Below are positions 14,533-22,267 of a stretch of DNA of 64,000 bases, piece after piece. This stretch comes from Alphaproteobacteria bacterium (GTDB taxonomy: Bacteria; Pseudomonadota; Alphaproteobacteria; Rhodobacterales; Rhodobacteraceae): assembly GCA_030424865.1 (NCBI GenBank), contig JAUHVR010000004.1, forward strand, positions 186,001 to 250,000. The letters run 5' to 3'. Position 1 is the stretch's first letter, and the number at the start of each line of letters is the position of its first letter. The translations under genes were made by a program, and so were the position numbers. The notes under the pieces were generated by a model. It had not been told where the DNA came from and made no database searches. It worked only from the letters and a program-made list of their open reading frames with translations.

Positions 14533-14748
14533 ATGTCTTATGTTAGCGTCAACAAAATCGAAGGTGCTTCACAGGGCAACCGTCTGGCAACTCTGATTGC
14601 CGATCTGCAGGACCGTCTGGCCAAGCGTCGGGTGTTCCGCACAACGCTGCGCGAACTGCAGGGACTGAGCGCGCGCGAACTGGATGATCTGGGCCTGAAC
14701 CGCACCATGCTGCGGCGCATCGCCTGGCAGGCCGCCAACGGCCAGTAA
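14533..14748 (+). CDS. DUF1127 small protein, CcaF1-like
   Basis: A 71-aa basic protein; two ATGs stand in tandem (14530 and 14533), with GAGCAGG upstream. The C-terminal half (RVFRTTLRELQGLSARELDDLGLNRTMLRRIAWQAANGQ) is the DUF1127 domain, with the L..LS..EL.DLGL pattern. In R. sphaeroides the homologous gene (RSP_6037, ccaF1) is co-transcribed with CcsR sRNAs and its protein is an RNA-binding factor that influences their processing. Here a hairpin array of the same kind begins 18 bases after the stop, so the assignment by context is strong. Confidence 0.85.
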   Translation: MSYVSVNKIEGASQGNRLATLIADLQDRLAKRRVFRTTLRELQGLSARELDDLGLNRTMLRRIAWQAANGQ

Positions 14749-14766
14749 GACATAACGGAATCAGTT

Positions 14767-14833
14767 CGTCCTCTCCTCCCTGGACGTTCTGTAAACCGGC
14801 GGAAGCGCTCTCCTCCTCCCTGCGTGACCGCCG
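14767..14833 (+). ncRNA. CcsR-like sRNA unit 1
   Basis: The first hairpin (CGTCC 14767-14771 with GGACG 14782-14786) is the most divergent; its loop keeps only TCTCCTCCC. The second has CGGCGG (14797-14802) pairing with CCGCCG (14828-14833) and a GCG/CG upper stem around a full loop. A GGGGC/GCCCC spacer hairpin follows. It lies right after the DUF1127 stop. Confidence 0.75.
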
Positions 14834-14868
14834 ACCAAACTAGGGGCCATGTGCCCCAACCAAATGAC

Positions 14869-14943
14869 GGACCTCTCTCCTCCTCCCTGAGGTCCTTCAT
14901 GATCGACGGTGGCCTCCTCTCCTCCTCCCTGGGGGCCACCGTC
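14869..14943 (+). ncRNA. CcsR-like sRNA unit 2
   Basis: Hairpin 1: GGACCT (14869-14874) with AGGTCC (14890-14895) around a 15-base loop with the motif. Hairpin 2: GACGGTGGCC (14905-14914) with GGCCACCGTC (14934-14943), a perfect 10-base stem around the motif loop. The hairpin 1 stem differs from the other units but keeps full complementarity. Confidence 0.85.
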
Positions 14944-14980
14944 ACAAAGAATTCCGGGCCACCTTGGCCCACACGGGTTT

Positions 14981-15053
14981 ACTGATCTCTCTCCTCCTCC
15001 CTGAGGTCAGTAGAACTCGCGGCGGTTCCTCTCCTCCTCCCTGGGACCGCCGC
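14981..15053 (+). ncRNA. CcsR-like sRNA unit 3
   Basis: Hairpin 1: ACTGATCT (14981-14988) pairs with AGGTCAGT (15004-15011), one G-U pair, with the full 15-base loop. Hairpin 2: GCGGCGGT (15019-15026) pairs with ACCGCCGC (15046-15053), extended by TCC/GGG pairs next to the loop. Confidence 0.85.
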
Positions 15054-15086
15054 ACAAAATTGGCCGGGCCACGCGCCCGCAAGGAT

Positions 15087-15161
15087 CGGACCGCCTCTCC
15101 TCCTCCCTGGCGGTTCGTGAAAGAGACGGCGGTCTCCTCTCCTCCTCCCTGGGGACCGCCG
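15087..15161 (+). ncRNA. CcsR-like sRNA unit 4
   Basis: Hairpin 1: CGGACCGCC (15087-15095) with GGCGGTTCG (15109-15117). Hairpin 2: CGGCGGTC (15127-15134) with GACCGCCG (15154-15161) plus three closing pairs. It is almost identical to unit 5; the four differences between them all keep base pairing (G93-C111 becomes A-T in unit 5; two G-C/G-U exchanges in hairpin 2). Confidence 0.9.
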
Positions 15162-15195
15162 CCCAACCCATTCAGGGCCACGCGCCCACAGGCAT

Positions 15196-15270
15196 CGGAC
15201 CACCTCTCCTCCTCCCTGGTGGTTCGTGAAAGAGACGGCGGTTCCCTCTCCTCCTCCCTGGGGACCGCCG
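15196..15270 (+). ncRNA. CcsR-like sRNA unit 5
   Basis: Hairpin 1: CGGACCACC (15196-15204) with GGTGGTTCG (15218-15226). Hairpin 2: CGGCGGT (15236-15242) with ACCGCCG (15264-15270) plus four closing pairs. Both loops are the 13-base TCTCCTCCTCCCT. A recent duplicate of unit 4 with a compensatory double change in hairpin 1. Confidence 0.9.
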
Positions 15271-15311
15271 CCCACCTTCCGCGCCACGGGCGCAATGACA
15301 GATTTTCGGTT

Positions 15312-15389
15312 CGGGGCCCCTCTCCTCCTCCCTGGGGTTCCGTAGACTAAACGGCGGCGCTCTCCTCCTCCCTGCGTCGCCGTTTTTTT
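15312..15389 (+). ncRNA. CcsR-like sRNA unit 6 with Rho-independent terminator
   Basis: Hairpin 1: CGGGGCCCC (15312-15320) with GGGGTTCCG (15334-15342). Hairpin 2: ACGGCGGCG (15351-15359) with CGTCGCCGT (15375-15383), motif loop, then a run of seven T (15383-15389). So the last motif hairpin doubles as the terminator of the whole transcript. Confidence 0.9.
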
Positions 15390-15491
15390 ATGCCGGATCG
15401 CCCGTGACCGGCCCCCACCACCTTTCCCTTCCCGCCCCGCTTCGCTATGGGACGGCAGACGCACGTGATGACGAAGACGGGACAGACCCCC

Positions 15492-18400
15492 ATGCCGATG
15501 GAAAAGACCTTCAACGCCGCCGAGGCGGAACCGCGGATCACCAAAGCCTGGCTCAAGGCCGGCGCTTTCCGGGCCGGCAAACATGTCGCCAATGATGAGA
15601 CCCGCAGCTTCACCATCATGATCCCGCCGCCGAACGTCACCGGCGCGCTGCACGTGGGCCATGCCTTCAACAACACGCTGCAGGACATCCTGACCCGCTG
15701 GCACCGGATGCGCGGGTTCGACACGCTGTGGCAGCCCGGTCAGGACCACGCGGGCATCGCGACGCAGTTGCAGGTCGAGAAAAAGCTGAAGGCGGAAAGC
15801 AACCTGCGCCGCACCGATCTGACGCGCGAAGAGTTCCTGGACAAGGTCTGGGAATGGAAGACCGAATACGCCTTCACGATCATCGATCAGCTGAAGCGCC
15901 TGGGAGCGTCCTGCGACTGGGACCGGAACGCCTTTACCATGGCGGGCGCGCCGGGCGACCGGCGTGTGGGGCACGAGAATTCGCCCAACTTCCATGACGC
16001 GGTGATCAAGGTCTTTGTCGAGCTTTACAACCAGGGAAAGATCTATCGCGGCAAGCGCCTGGTGAACTGGGACCCGCATTTTGAAACGGCGATCTCGGAC
16101 CTTGAAGTCGAGAACATCGAGACGCCGGGCCACATGTGGCACTTCAAGTACCCTTTGGCGGGCGGTGCGACTTATGAGTATTTGGAGAAAGATGAAGAGG
16201 GGAATGTGACCTTCCGTGAAACGCGGGATTACATTTCCATCGCCACGACCCGGCCTGAGACGATGCTGGGCGACGGGGCCGTGGCGGTGCACGTCGATGA
16301 CGAACGCTATGCCCCCATCGTGGGCCAGCTGTGCGAGATCCCGGTGGGGCCGAAAGAGCATCGCCGGTTGATCCCGATCATCACCGACCCCTACCCCGAT
16401 ATGAATTTCGGCTCGGGCGCGGTGAAGATCACCGGCGCGCATGATTTCAACGACTACGAGGTCGCCAAGCGCGGCGGCATCCCGATGTACCGCCTGATGG
16501 ACACCCGCGGCCAGATGCGCGCGGATGGCGCGCCTTACGCCGAGGCGGCCGAGATCGCGGGCGCGGTGGCGCGAGGAGAGCGGACCTTGGGTGAGGCGGA
16601 ATGTGACGCCATCAACCTGGTGCCGGATCACCTGCGCGGGCTCGACCGGTTCGAGGCGCGCGAGAAAGTGGTGGCCGAGATCACGGCCGAGGGGCTGGCG
16701 GTCATGACCACCTCGGACGATGCGCGTCTGGGGCCGAAACCCAAGCTGAAGAAAGGCGAGGAAGAGCCGCCCGTGACGCAGGTGCCGCTGGTCGAGGCCA
16801 AGCCGATCATGCAGCCCTTTGGCGACCGCTCAAAAGTGGTGATCGAGCCGATGCTGACCGATCAGTGGTTTGTCGACGCCGCCAAGGTTGTTGGCCCGGC
16901 GCTGGATGCGGTCAAGGACGGCACGGTCAAGATCCTGCCGGAAAGCGGCGAGAAGACCTATTACCACTGGCTGGAGAACATCGAGCCCTGGTGCATCTCG
17001 CGCCAGCTCTGGTGGGGGCACCAGATTCCGGTTTGGTATGGGCCTCACCCAGACGACGTTGATGAACTTATTGAGACAGCAATAGCACCTGGTGAAGCAT
17101 TTCGACAACTTGCGTCAGCTAGGTTCGGCAAATCATCGGAGGATGGAAAGAAGGAAGAGGTGCGCGATGCGTTCGTCTCGCGCGCAAAAGCTCTTGCGTC
17201 CATGCGAAAGACTGCAATCTGCGCAGCCTCGGAAGAAGAGGCTTTGGCACAGGCTGCAAAGCTCTATGGTTCGAACAGGAAGATCTCTGTGCATGTGCCG
17301 ACAAGAAAGCAAGGCAGCCAGCATCGTGGAGAATTCACCACTGAGGCTCAATGGGTTACGGTCGGAAATGGACCGGAACCGATTGTATCGATTCAAATAG
17401 AACGCGACCCCGACGTCCTCGACACCTGGTTCTCTTCCGGCCTTTGGCCCATCGGCACGCTCGGCTGGCCCGAGGACACCGAGGAGATGCAGAAGTATTT
17501 CCCCACGGATGTGCTGATCACCGGGTTCGACATTCTGTTCTTCTGGGTCGCCCGGATGATGATGATGCAGTTGGCGGTTGCCGACAACATCCCCTTCCAC
17601 ACCGTCTATCTGCACCAGCTGGTGCGGGACGAGAAGGGCAAGAAGATGTCGAAGACCACCGGAAATGTCATAGACCCGCTTGAAATCGTTGACGAATTCG
17701 GCGCCGACGCGCTGCGTTTCACCAATGCGGCCATGGCCTCGATTGGCGGGGTGCTGAAGCTGTCGAAGGACCGGATCACCGGCTATCGCAACTTTGGCAC
17801 CAAGCTCTGGAACGCCTGCCGGTTCGCCGAGATAAACGAGGTGTTCACACACCGCGATGCGGCGTTTGACCCATCCGCGCCCAGCCAGACCGTGAACCGC
17901 TGGATCATCGGCGAAACCGCCAAGGTCCGGGCCGAGGTGGACGCGGCGCTGGAGGCCTATCGCTTCAACGACGCCGCCAGCGCGCTGTATGGCTTTGTCT
18001 GGGGCAAGGTCTGCGACTGGTATCTTGAGTTCTCGAAGCCGCTGTTTGCCTCGGACGACGCCGAGGTGATCGCCGAAACCCGCGCCACCATGGCCTGGGT
18101 GCTGGACCAGTGCCTGATCCTGCTGCACCCGGTGATGCCCTTCATCACCGAAGAGCTGTGGGGCGAGCTGGCCGAGCGCCAGAATATGCTGGTGCACCAG
18201 GAATGGCCTGTCTACGGCGCGGAGCTGGTGGATGCGGGTTCGGACACCGAGATGAACTGGGTCATCGCCCTGATCGAGGGCATCCGCTCGACCCGCGCGC
18301 AAAGCCATGTGCCGGCGGGGCTGCAGGTGCCGCTGGTGGTCAGCGGCTGGGACGAGGCGGCGCAGGCGGCCTGGGCCACCAATGAGACGATGATCAAGCG

Positions 18401-18716
18401 CCTGGCGCGGGTGGCCTCGCTCGAGGTGGTCGACAGCTTCCCCAAGGGCTGTGCAACCGTGCCTGTGAGCGGCGCGAGCTTTGGTCTGCCGCTGGCCGAC
18501 ATCATCGATGTCGATGAAGAGAAGGCGCGGCTTGAAAAGACGCTGGGCAAGCTGGCCAAGGAACTGGGCGGGCTGCGCGGTCGGCTGAACAACCCGAAGT
18601 TCGTGGCTTCGGCGCCGGACGAGGTCGTTGACGAGGCCAAGGCCAATCTGGCCGCCCGCGAAGAGGAAGAGGCCCAGATCAAGGCCGCCCTGGCCCGACT
18701 GGCCGAGCTCGGGTGA
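15492..18716 (+). CDS. valS: Valyl-tRNA synthetase
   Basis: A 1074-aa class I synthetase that charges tRNA-Val. The HIGH box is HVGH at residues 54-57 (after PPPNVTGAL); the KMSKS box (KKMSKTTGN) is near 717; a coiled-coil arm ends the protein (about 1000-1074). The ATG at 15492 ([12 protein letters not shown]) is preferred to two upstream Mets since it starts the conserved part. Residues about 517-636 (17041-17400) sit just before [16 protein letters not shown]; this stretch is near 50% GC on the lines I counted, against 67% right after it, and has unusual codons, so it looks like a replaced or foreign insert in frame. Confidence 0.95.
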   Translation: MPMEKTFNAAEAEPRITKAWLKAGAFRAGKHVANDETRSFTIMIPPPNVTGALHVGHAFNNTLQDILTRWHRMRGFDTLWQPGQDHAGIATQLQVEKKLKAESNLRRTDLTREEFLDKVWEWKTEYAFTIIDQLKRLGASCDWDRNAFTMAGAPGDRRVGHENSPNFHDAVIKVFVELYNQGKIYRGKRLVNWDPHFETAISDLEVENIETPGHMWHFKYPLAGGATYEYLEKDEEGNVTFRETRDYISIATTRPETMLGDGAVAVHVDDERYAPIVGQLCEIPVGPKEHRRLIPIITDPYPDMNFGSGAVKITGAHDFNDYEVAKRGGIPMYRLMDTRGQMRADGAPYAEAAEIAGAVARGERTLGEAECDAINLVPDHLRGLDRFEAREKVVAEITAEGLAVMTTSDDARLGPKPKLKKGEEEPPVTQVPLVEAKPIMQPFGDRSKVVIEPMLTDQWFVDAAKVVGPALDAVKDGTVKILPESGEKTYYHWLENIEPWCISRQLWWGHQIPVWYGPHPDDVDELIETAIAPGEAFRQLASARFGKSSEDGKKEEVRDAFVSRAKALASMRKTAICAASEEEALAQAAKLYGSNRKISVHVPTRKQGSQHRGEFTTEAQWVTVGNGPEPIVSIQIERDPDVLDTWFSSGLWPIGTLGWPEDTEEMQKYFPTDVLITGFDILFFWVARMMMMQLAVADNIPFHTVYLHQLVRDEKGKKMSKTTGNVIDPLEIVDEFGADALRFTNAAMASIGGVLKLSKDRITGYRNFGTKLWNACRFAEINEVFTHRDAAFDPSAPSQTVNRWIIGETAKVRAEVDAALEAYRFNDAASALYGFVWGKVCDWYLEFSKPLFASDDAEVIAETRATMAWVLDQCLILLHPVMPFITEELWGELAERQNMLVHQEWPVYGAELVDAGSDTEMNWVIALIEGIRSTRAQSHVPAGLQVPLVVSGWDEAAQAAWATNETMIKRLARVASLEVVDSFPKGCATVPVSGASFGLPLADIIDVDEEKARLEKTLGKLAKELGGLRGRLNNPKFVASAPDEVVDEAKANLAAREEEEAQIKAALARLAELG

Positions 18717-18725
18717 CGCCGGGAG

Positions 18726-18772
18726 CCGGAATTCGTCACGAATTCCGGTCCGTTTTCCGTGACGGAAAACGG
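18726..18772. repeat. Twin perfect hairpins between valS and the ThDP decarboxylase
   Basis: CCGGAATTCG (18726-18735) TCA CGAATTCCGG (18739-18748), then CCGTTTTCCG (18750-18759) TGA CGGAAAACGG (18763-18772): two 10-base perfect stems with 3-base loops, one base apart, between convergent genes. The loops are mutually complementary. No U run, so not a classical terminator; it may be a REP-like dispersed element or a bidirectional transcript end. Confidence 0.7.
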
Positions 18773-18776
18773 CGCC

Positions 18777-20372
18777 CTAGGTCGACGCCAGCGCTGCGGT
18801 CATGCGGATGACCGTGGGCACCGGCGCGGACAGCGCCTCGGTCACCGCATCTTGAAGCGCTGACAGGTCACCGGGCTCGACCGCGCGGGCGCCATAGGCA
18901 CGGGCCAGCGCCAGGAAATCCGGGTTCTGCGCCACAACCGCGTTGGGCGCGATCTGACTGCGCACCATGGCGTCTTCGATCTCGCCCAGCTTGGCGTTGT
19001 CCCACAGCAGGATCGGCAGGCTCAGCCCCAGTTCCACCGCCGTGCCCAGCTCTTGCACCGTGTACTGAAACCCATAATCCCCCGCGATCGCCACCGTCGG
19101 CAACCCGCGCCGCGCAACCGCCCCACCAATGGCCGCTGGCAAGGCATAGCCCAGCGTGCCGAACCCAAAGGGGTGATGCCAATGGCCGGGTCGGTCCATG
19201 TCCCAGACCTCTTTTGCGGCATAGGCAAAACTGGTCATGTCGGAATAGAACATTGCTCGGTCCGGCAGCACCTCGCGCAGGGCGTCGCAGACCGGAACGA
19301 TCCCCGGACGTTCGGCCTGCACCTCGGCCCGCCAGCGCGCCCGTGTCGCCGCGATCCGGTCGCGGTCCCACAGCGGTGGGCGGTCGTCGACGCGGGCGGC
19401 AATGGCAATGACCATGGCCCGGATCAGCCCCCCGGCATCCCCAAGAACCGGCGTGTCCCCGGCCCGCAGACCGCTCAGGACTTGGCGGTCCAGATCCACG
19501 CGGATCATCGGGCAGGTATGACCCAGTTCGGGCCGCCACAGATCCACTTCGCTGAGTTCTGTCCCGAAGGCCACGATCAGGTCCGCCTCGCGCGCCACCT
19601 CGGCGCTGTCGGGCCGCGCGAGGAAGGATCCAAAGGACATCTCGTGCCCCGCTGGCACCACGCCACGCCCGGCATAGGTCATGAAGGCCGCCGCGCCTGT
19701 GGCCTCTAGCAGGCCGGGCACCGCCGACGCCCCTCCGACCGCGCCGCCTCCGAAGATGAAGAGCGGCTTGCGGGCTGCCAGCACGGCGTCGACGACGCGC
19801 CGCAAGTCGACGTCCGACACCTCGGGCAAGGGCGCGGCAGGACGCCGTTCGGGCGCGGGGTCGGCCATCGCGCCCAAGGCCTGGATCGGCACCTGTATAT
19901 GCTTTGGCCGCCTCCGGCCGGTCTGCCACTCGCCAAAGGCCCGGTCGATCAAGCCATAGGCGGCCTCGGGCGCGCGGGCTTCTTCGGACCATTCACAGAC
20001 CGTGCCCGCCGCCGCACGCTGGTCGCGCATCTGGTGAAGCTGGCCGCGGATCATCGCCGTCTCGTCCAGGCACGACGACAGCGCCAGAACCGGCAAACTG
20101 TCGGAATAGGCCTGCCCGAGCGGCGTCATGGCATTGCACAGCCCAGGGCCGGTGATCACGTAGCACACGCCGGGGCGCCCCGTTGCGCGTGCATAGCCAT
20201 CCGCCATGAACCCCGCGCCCTGCTCGTGCCGGGCCAGCACGTGGGTCAGACCGGCCTCTTCGATGCCGCGATACATCTCGACATTGTGCACACCCGGGAT
20301 GCCAAAGATCACGTCGACGTCGCGCGCCTTCAGCATATGTGAGATCTGCGCCCCCAAGGGTCGTTGCTGCAT
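18777..20372 (-). CDS. Thiamine-diphosphate-dependent decarboxylase, 5-guanidino-2-oxopentanoate decarboxylase-like
   Basis: A 531-aa enzyme from ATG 20372, which overlaps the trkH stop (TGATG) and so is translationally coupled; a longer upstream frame lacks homology. The N-terminal pyrimidine domain has the catalytic Glu in LARHEQGAGFMADGYAR. A central domain (LFIFGGGAVGG) follows. The C-terminal PP domain has GDYGFQYTVQELGTAVELGLSLPILLWDNAKLGEIEDAM, with GDYG..N as the ThDP-Mg motif. The NAKLGEIEDAMVRSQ segment resembles AruI of arginine transamination. Substrate is inferred and could be another 2-oxo acid. Confidence 0.8.
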   Translation of the reverse strand: MQQRPLGAQISHMLKARDVDVIFGIPGVHNVEMYRGIEEAGLTHVLARHEQGAGFMADGYARATGRPGVCYVITGPGLCNAMTPLGQAYSDSLPVLALSSCLDETAMIRGQLHQMRDQRAAAGTVCEWSEEARAPEAAYGLIDRAFGEWQTGRRRPKHIQVPIQALGAMADPAPERRPAAPLPEVSDVDLRRVVDAVLAARKPLFIFGGGAVGGASAVPGLLEATGAAAFMTYAGRGVVPAGHEMSFGSFLARPDSAEVAREADLIVAFGTELSEVDLWRPELGHTCPMIRVDLDRQVLSGLRAGDTPVLGDAGGLIRAMVIAIAARVDDRPPLWDRDRIAATRARWRAEVQAERPGIVPVCDALREVLPDRAMFYSDMTSFAYAAKEVWDMDRPGHWHHPFGFGTLGYALPAAIGGAVARRGLPTVAIAGDYGFQYTVQELGTAVELGLSLPILLWDNAKLGEIEDAMVRSQIAPNAVVAQNPDFLALARAYGARAVEPGDLSALQDAVTEALSAPVPTVIRMTAALAST

Positions 20373-21823
20373 CAGGCCCTCCAGAACCGGATTGTAAAGA
20401 TGGCGTAGACGGCCAGCAGCTCCAGCCGACCGATCAGCATGGCAGCGATCAGCAGCCACTTGGCCGTGTCATTGAGCCCGCCGAAATTCCCCGACGGGCC
20501 GATCTGTTCCCCGAGCCCCGGCCCGATATTGGCCAGCGCCGCCGCCGCTCCGGACAGCGAGGTGGTGAAATCAAGACCAGTCATCCCAAGCGCAACCGAA
20601 AGCAACCCGAGCGTCACGACGAAGTACCCGAAGAAGGACATGACCGAGCTCAGGACATCCGGCCCGACCGAGCGGCCTTCGTACCGCGGCGTGAAGACCC
20701 CGTTCGGAGAGCTGATGCGTTGAAGCGCCACCCGCAGCGAGGCGAACAACAGCTGGTAGCGGAAGATCTTGATCGAACAGGCGGTCGAGCCCGCGCAGCC
20801 GCCGATCAGGCCTATGAAGAAAAAGACCGACACGGCGAAGGGTCCCCAAAGGCCATAGTCATCACTGGCATATCCTGTGCCCGTCAGGATCGAGACGACG
20901 TTGAACAGCACCTTGCGCACGGCTGGCTCACCGGTGGTGTCCGTGGCGATGACACGCCAGGCCGTCATGACGACGACAATCACCAGCGCCGTCAGCAGGA
21001 ACATCCGGATCTGGCTGTCGCGAAACAGGGGCTGAACGGTCCGGCCGTTCACCAGCTGGACAAAACGCACAAAGGGCAAGGCCGCGAGCAGCATGAAGAC
21101 CACCGCGACATACTCGGACGAGGCGCCAAATGCGCCAAACGAGGCATCATAGTTGGCAAACCCGCCTGTCGCGACCGTGGTCATCGCGTGAACCGAAGCG
21201 TCAAAGGCGCTCATCCCGGACAAGAGGTAGGCCAGCGTGCACAAGAGCGTCAGCGAGACATAGATCGTCGAGATATTGGCCGAAATTTCGGTTGCGCGGG
21301 GCAGGATCTTGCCAAAGGTGTCAAAGCCTTCGGACCGGAAGATCTGCATGCCGCCCACCCTGAGTTCGGGCAGGAAGACCATGGCGACAACAATGATACC
21401 AATGCCGCCCAGCCACTGCAGCAACCCCCGCCACAACAACAGGCCCTTGGGCAGCTCTTCCAGATCGGTCAGCACGGTTGAGCCGGTTGTGGTCAAACCC
21501 GACATCGCCTCGAAAAAGGCGTCGACGAACCGCAACTCGGGATCGCCAAAGACAAAGGGCAGCGCGCCAAAGACCGGCAGCGCCAACCAGACGCCCGTGG
21601 TCAGGAAAAAGGTCTGCTGAATGCTCAACCCCTGCCGTACGGCGTTGGCGCTGGCCAGCGACATCAGTCCGCCGGCCAGAATCGTGATGATGGCGCTTTC
21701 GGCAAAGGCCGGCCAGTGGCCGCGCCCCTCGGCGAGGTCCACCAACAGGGGCAGCAGCATGGTCAGGCCAAGGGCCGCCACCAAAAGGCCGATCACATAG
21801 GCGACAGGACGCAAGTCGAACAT
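20372..21823 (-). CDS. trkH: Potassium uptake protein TrkH
   Basis: A 483-aa membrane protein from ATG 21823 (FDLRPVAYVIG), the usual start of this family; an upstream frame adds 12 residues. It has four M-P-M repeats with selectivity-filter segments: TTTGSTV, TTVATGGF, LTGTGYAS and LANIGPGLG. TrkH is the ion-conducting subunit and needs the cytosolic NAD-binding TrkA, not in the window. The coupling to a ThDP decarboxylase is not functionally explained. Confidence 0.93.
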   Translation of the reverse strand: MFDLRPVAYVIGLLVAALGLTMLLPLLVDLAEGRGHWPAFAESAIITILAGGLMSLASANAVRQGLSIQQTFFLTTGVWLALPVFGALPFVFGDPELRFVDAFFEAMSGLTTTGSTVLTDLEELPKGLLLWRGLLQWLGGIGIIVVAMVFLPELRVGGMQIFRSEGFDTFGKILPRATEISANISTIYVSLTLLCTLAYLLSGMSAFDASVHAMTTVATGGFANYDASFGAFGASSEYVAVVFMLLAALPFVRFVQLVNGRTVQPLFRDSQIRMFLLTALVIVVVMTAWRVIATDTTGEPAVRKVLFNVVSILTGTGYASDDYGLWGPFAVSVFFFIGLIGGCAGSTACSIKIFRYQLLFASLRVALQRISSPNGVFTPRYEGRSVGPDVLSSVMSFFGYFVVTLGLLSVALGMTGLDFTTSLSGAAAALANIGPGLGEQIGPSGNFGGLNDTAKWLLIAAMLIGRLELLAVYAIFTIRFWRA

Positions 21824-21868
21824 GAGCGCAGCGTTGGACGCGCCCGCGCCCGGTGTCAAGCGATGCCG

Positions 21869-22096
21869 TCAGCCGGTCAGAAGATCGCGAAAGACATGTT
21901 GGGCAATCTCCTCGCGTCGCAGGCCCATGCGCCGCAGATCGCGGTCGCTTTTGAGTTCCAGCTCGATGATTTGCGCCAGCCGCGCACGGCGCAACCCGCC
22001 AAAGTTCATACCCATGCCCATGGCCACAAAATAGGCGTCCAGCTTGGCGCTGATTGGGTTGGGACCTACGTCGATCTTCACTGCCTCATGTATCAT
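21869..22096 (-). CDS. Small protein with DUF1127-like C-terminus
   Basis: A 75-aa protein with GAGG before the ATG. The N-terminal half (IHEAVKIDVGPNPISAKLDAYFVAMGMGMN) is not part of DUF1127; the C-terminal half (ARLAQIIELELKSDRDLRRMGLRREEIAQHVFRDLL) has the L..L..KSD.DL..MGL.R..I pattern of DUF1127. DUF1127 proteins are small RNA-binding factors in alphaproteobacteria. It stands between folE2 and trkH on the same strand. Confidence 0.7.
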   Translation of the reverse strand: MIHEAVKIDVGPNPISAKLDAYFVAMGMGMNFGGLRRARLAQIIELELKSDRDLRRMGLRREEIAQHVFRDLLTG

Positions 22097-22212
22097 TGGG
22101 ACACCTCTGTTGCTGCGGTCAGATGTCTCCTCCGCAGGGGCAGTCTAGCGGAAACTCCGTTCAGGAAGGTAAATGGGCTCATCACATCCGGGCGAGACTG
22201 CGGGCACTGCAC

Positions 22213-22240
22213 AAAAAAACGCCAGCCGGATGGCTGGCGT
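22213..22240 (-). terminator. folE2 Rho-independent terminator
   Basis: On the minus strand ACGCCAGCC, loop ATCC, GGCTGGCGT followed by a T run (A run 22213-22219 on +). On the plus strand the stem is followed, after ATCGG, by six T, so it may act in both directions. Confidence 0.9.
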
Positions 22241-22267
22241 ATCGGTTTTTTGCAGGATGTGTCGGGC

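Larger units (their letters stand above)
14767..15389 (+). repeat. Array of 12 hairpins with a common CTCCTCCTCCC loop (six CcsR/cuckoo-type sRNA units)
   Basis: Twelve stem-loops, in six pairs, follow the DUF1127 gene. Every loop has TCTCCTCCTCCCT (the first has the shorter TCTCCTCCC); stems are unrelated in sequence between types but always complementary. Pairs start at 14767, 14869, 14981, 15087, 15196 and 15312 (periods 102-116). Small GC hairpins without the motif separate them (GGGGC/GCCCC 14842-14856, GGGCC/GGCCC 14956-14970, GGGC/GCCC 15066-15078 and 15175-15187, GCGCC/GGCGC 15281-15293). The family (CcsR1-4 in R. sphaeroides, 'cuckoo' RNAs) has two such hairpins per RNA and is stress-induced. 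The last stem is also the terminator. Confidence 0.92.

Noticed and set aside
14767-15389. CRISPR-like array (repeated unit with variable flanks)
   Set aside because: The repeated part is the loop of hairpins whose flanks are complementary to each other; periods are uneven (about 30-116) and there are no cas genes. It is an sRNA array.
14979-16631. Long minus-strand frame through the hairpin array and valS start
   Set aside because: It is a high-GC shadow; the PGRRRG repeats are simply the translated hairpin loops and the rest is antisense to valS.
20339-21481. 380-aa rightward frame
   Set aside because: Antisense to trkH, with Gln/Arg-rich shadow composition.
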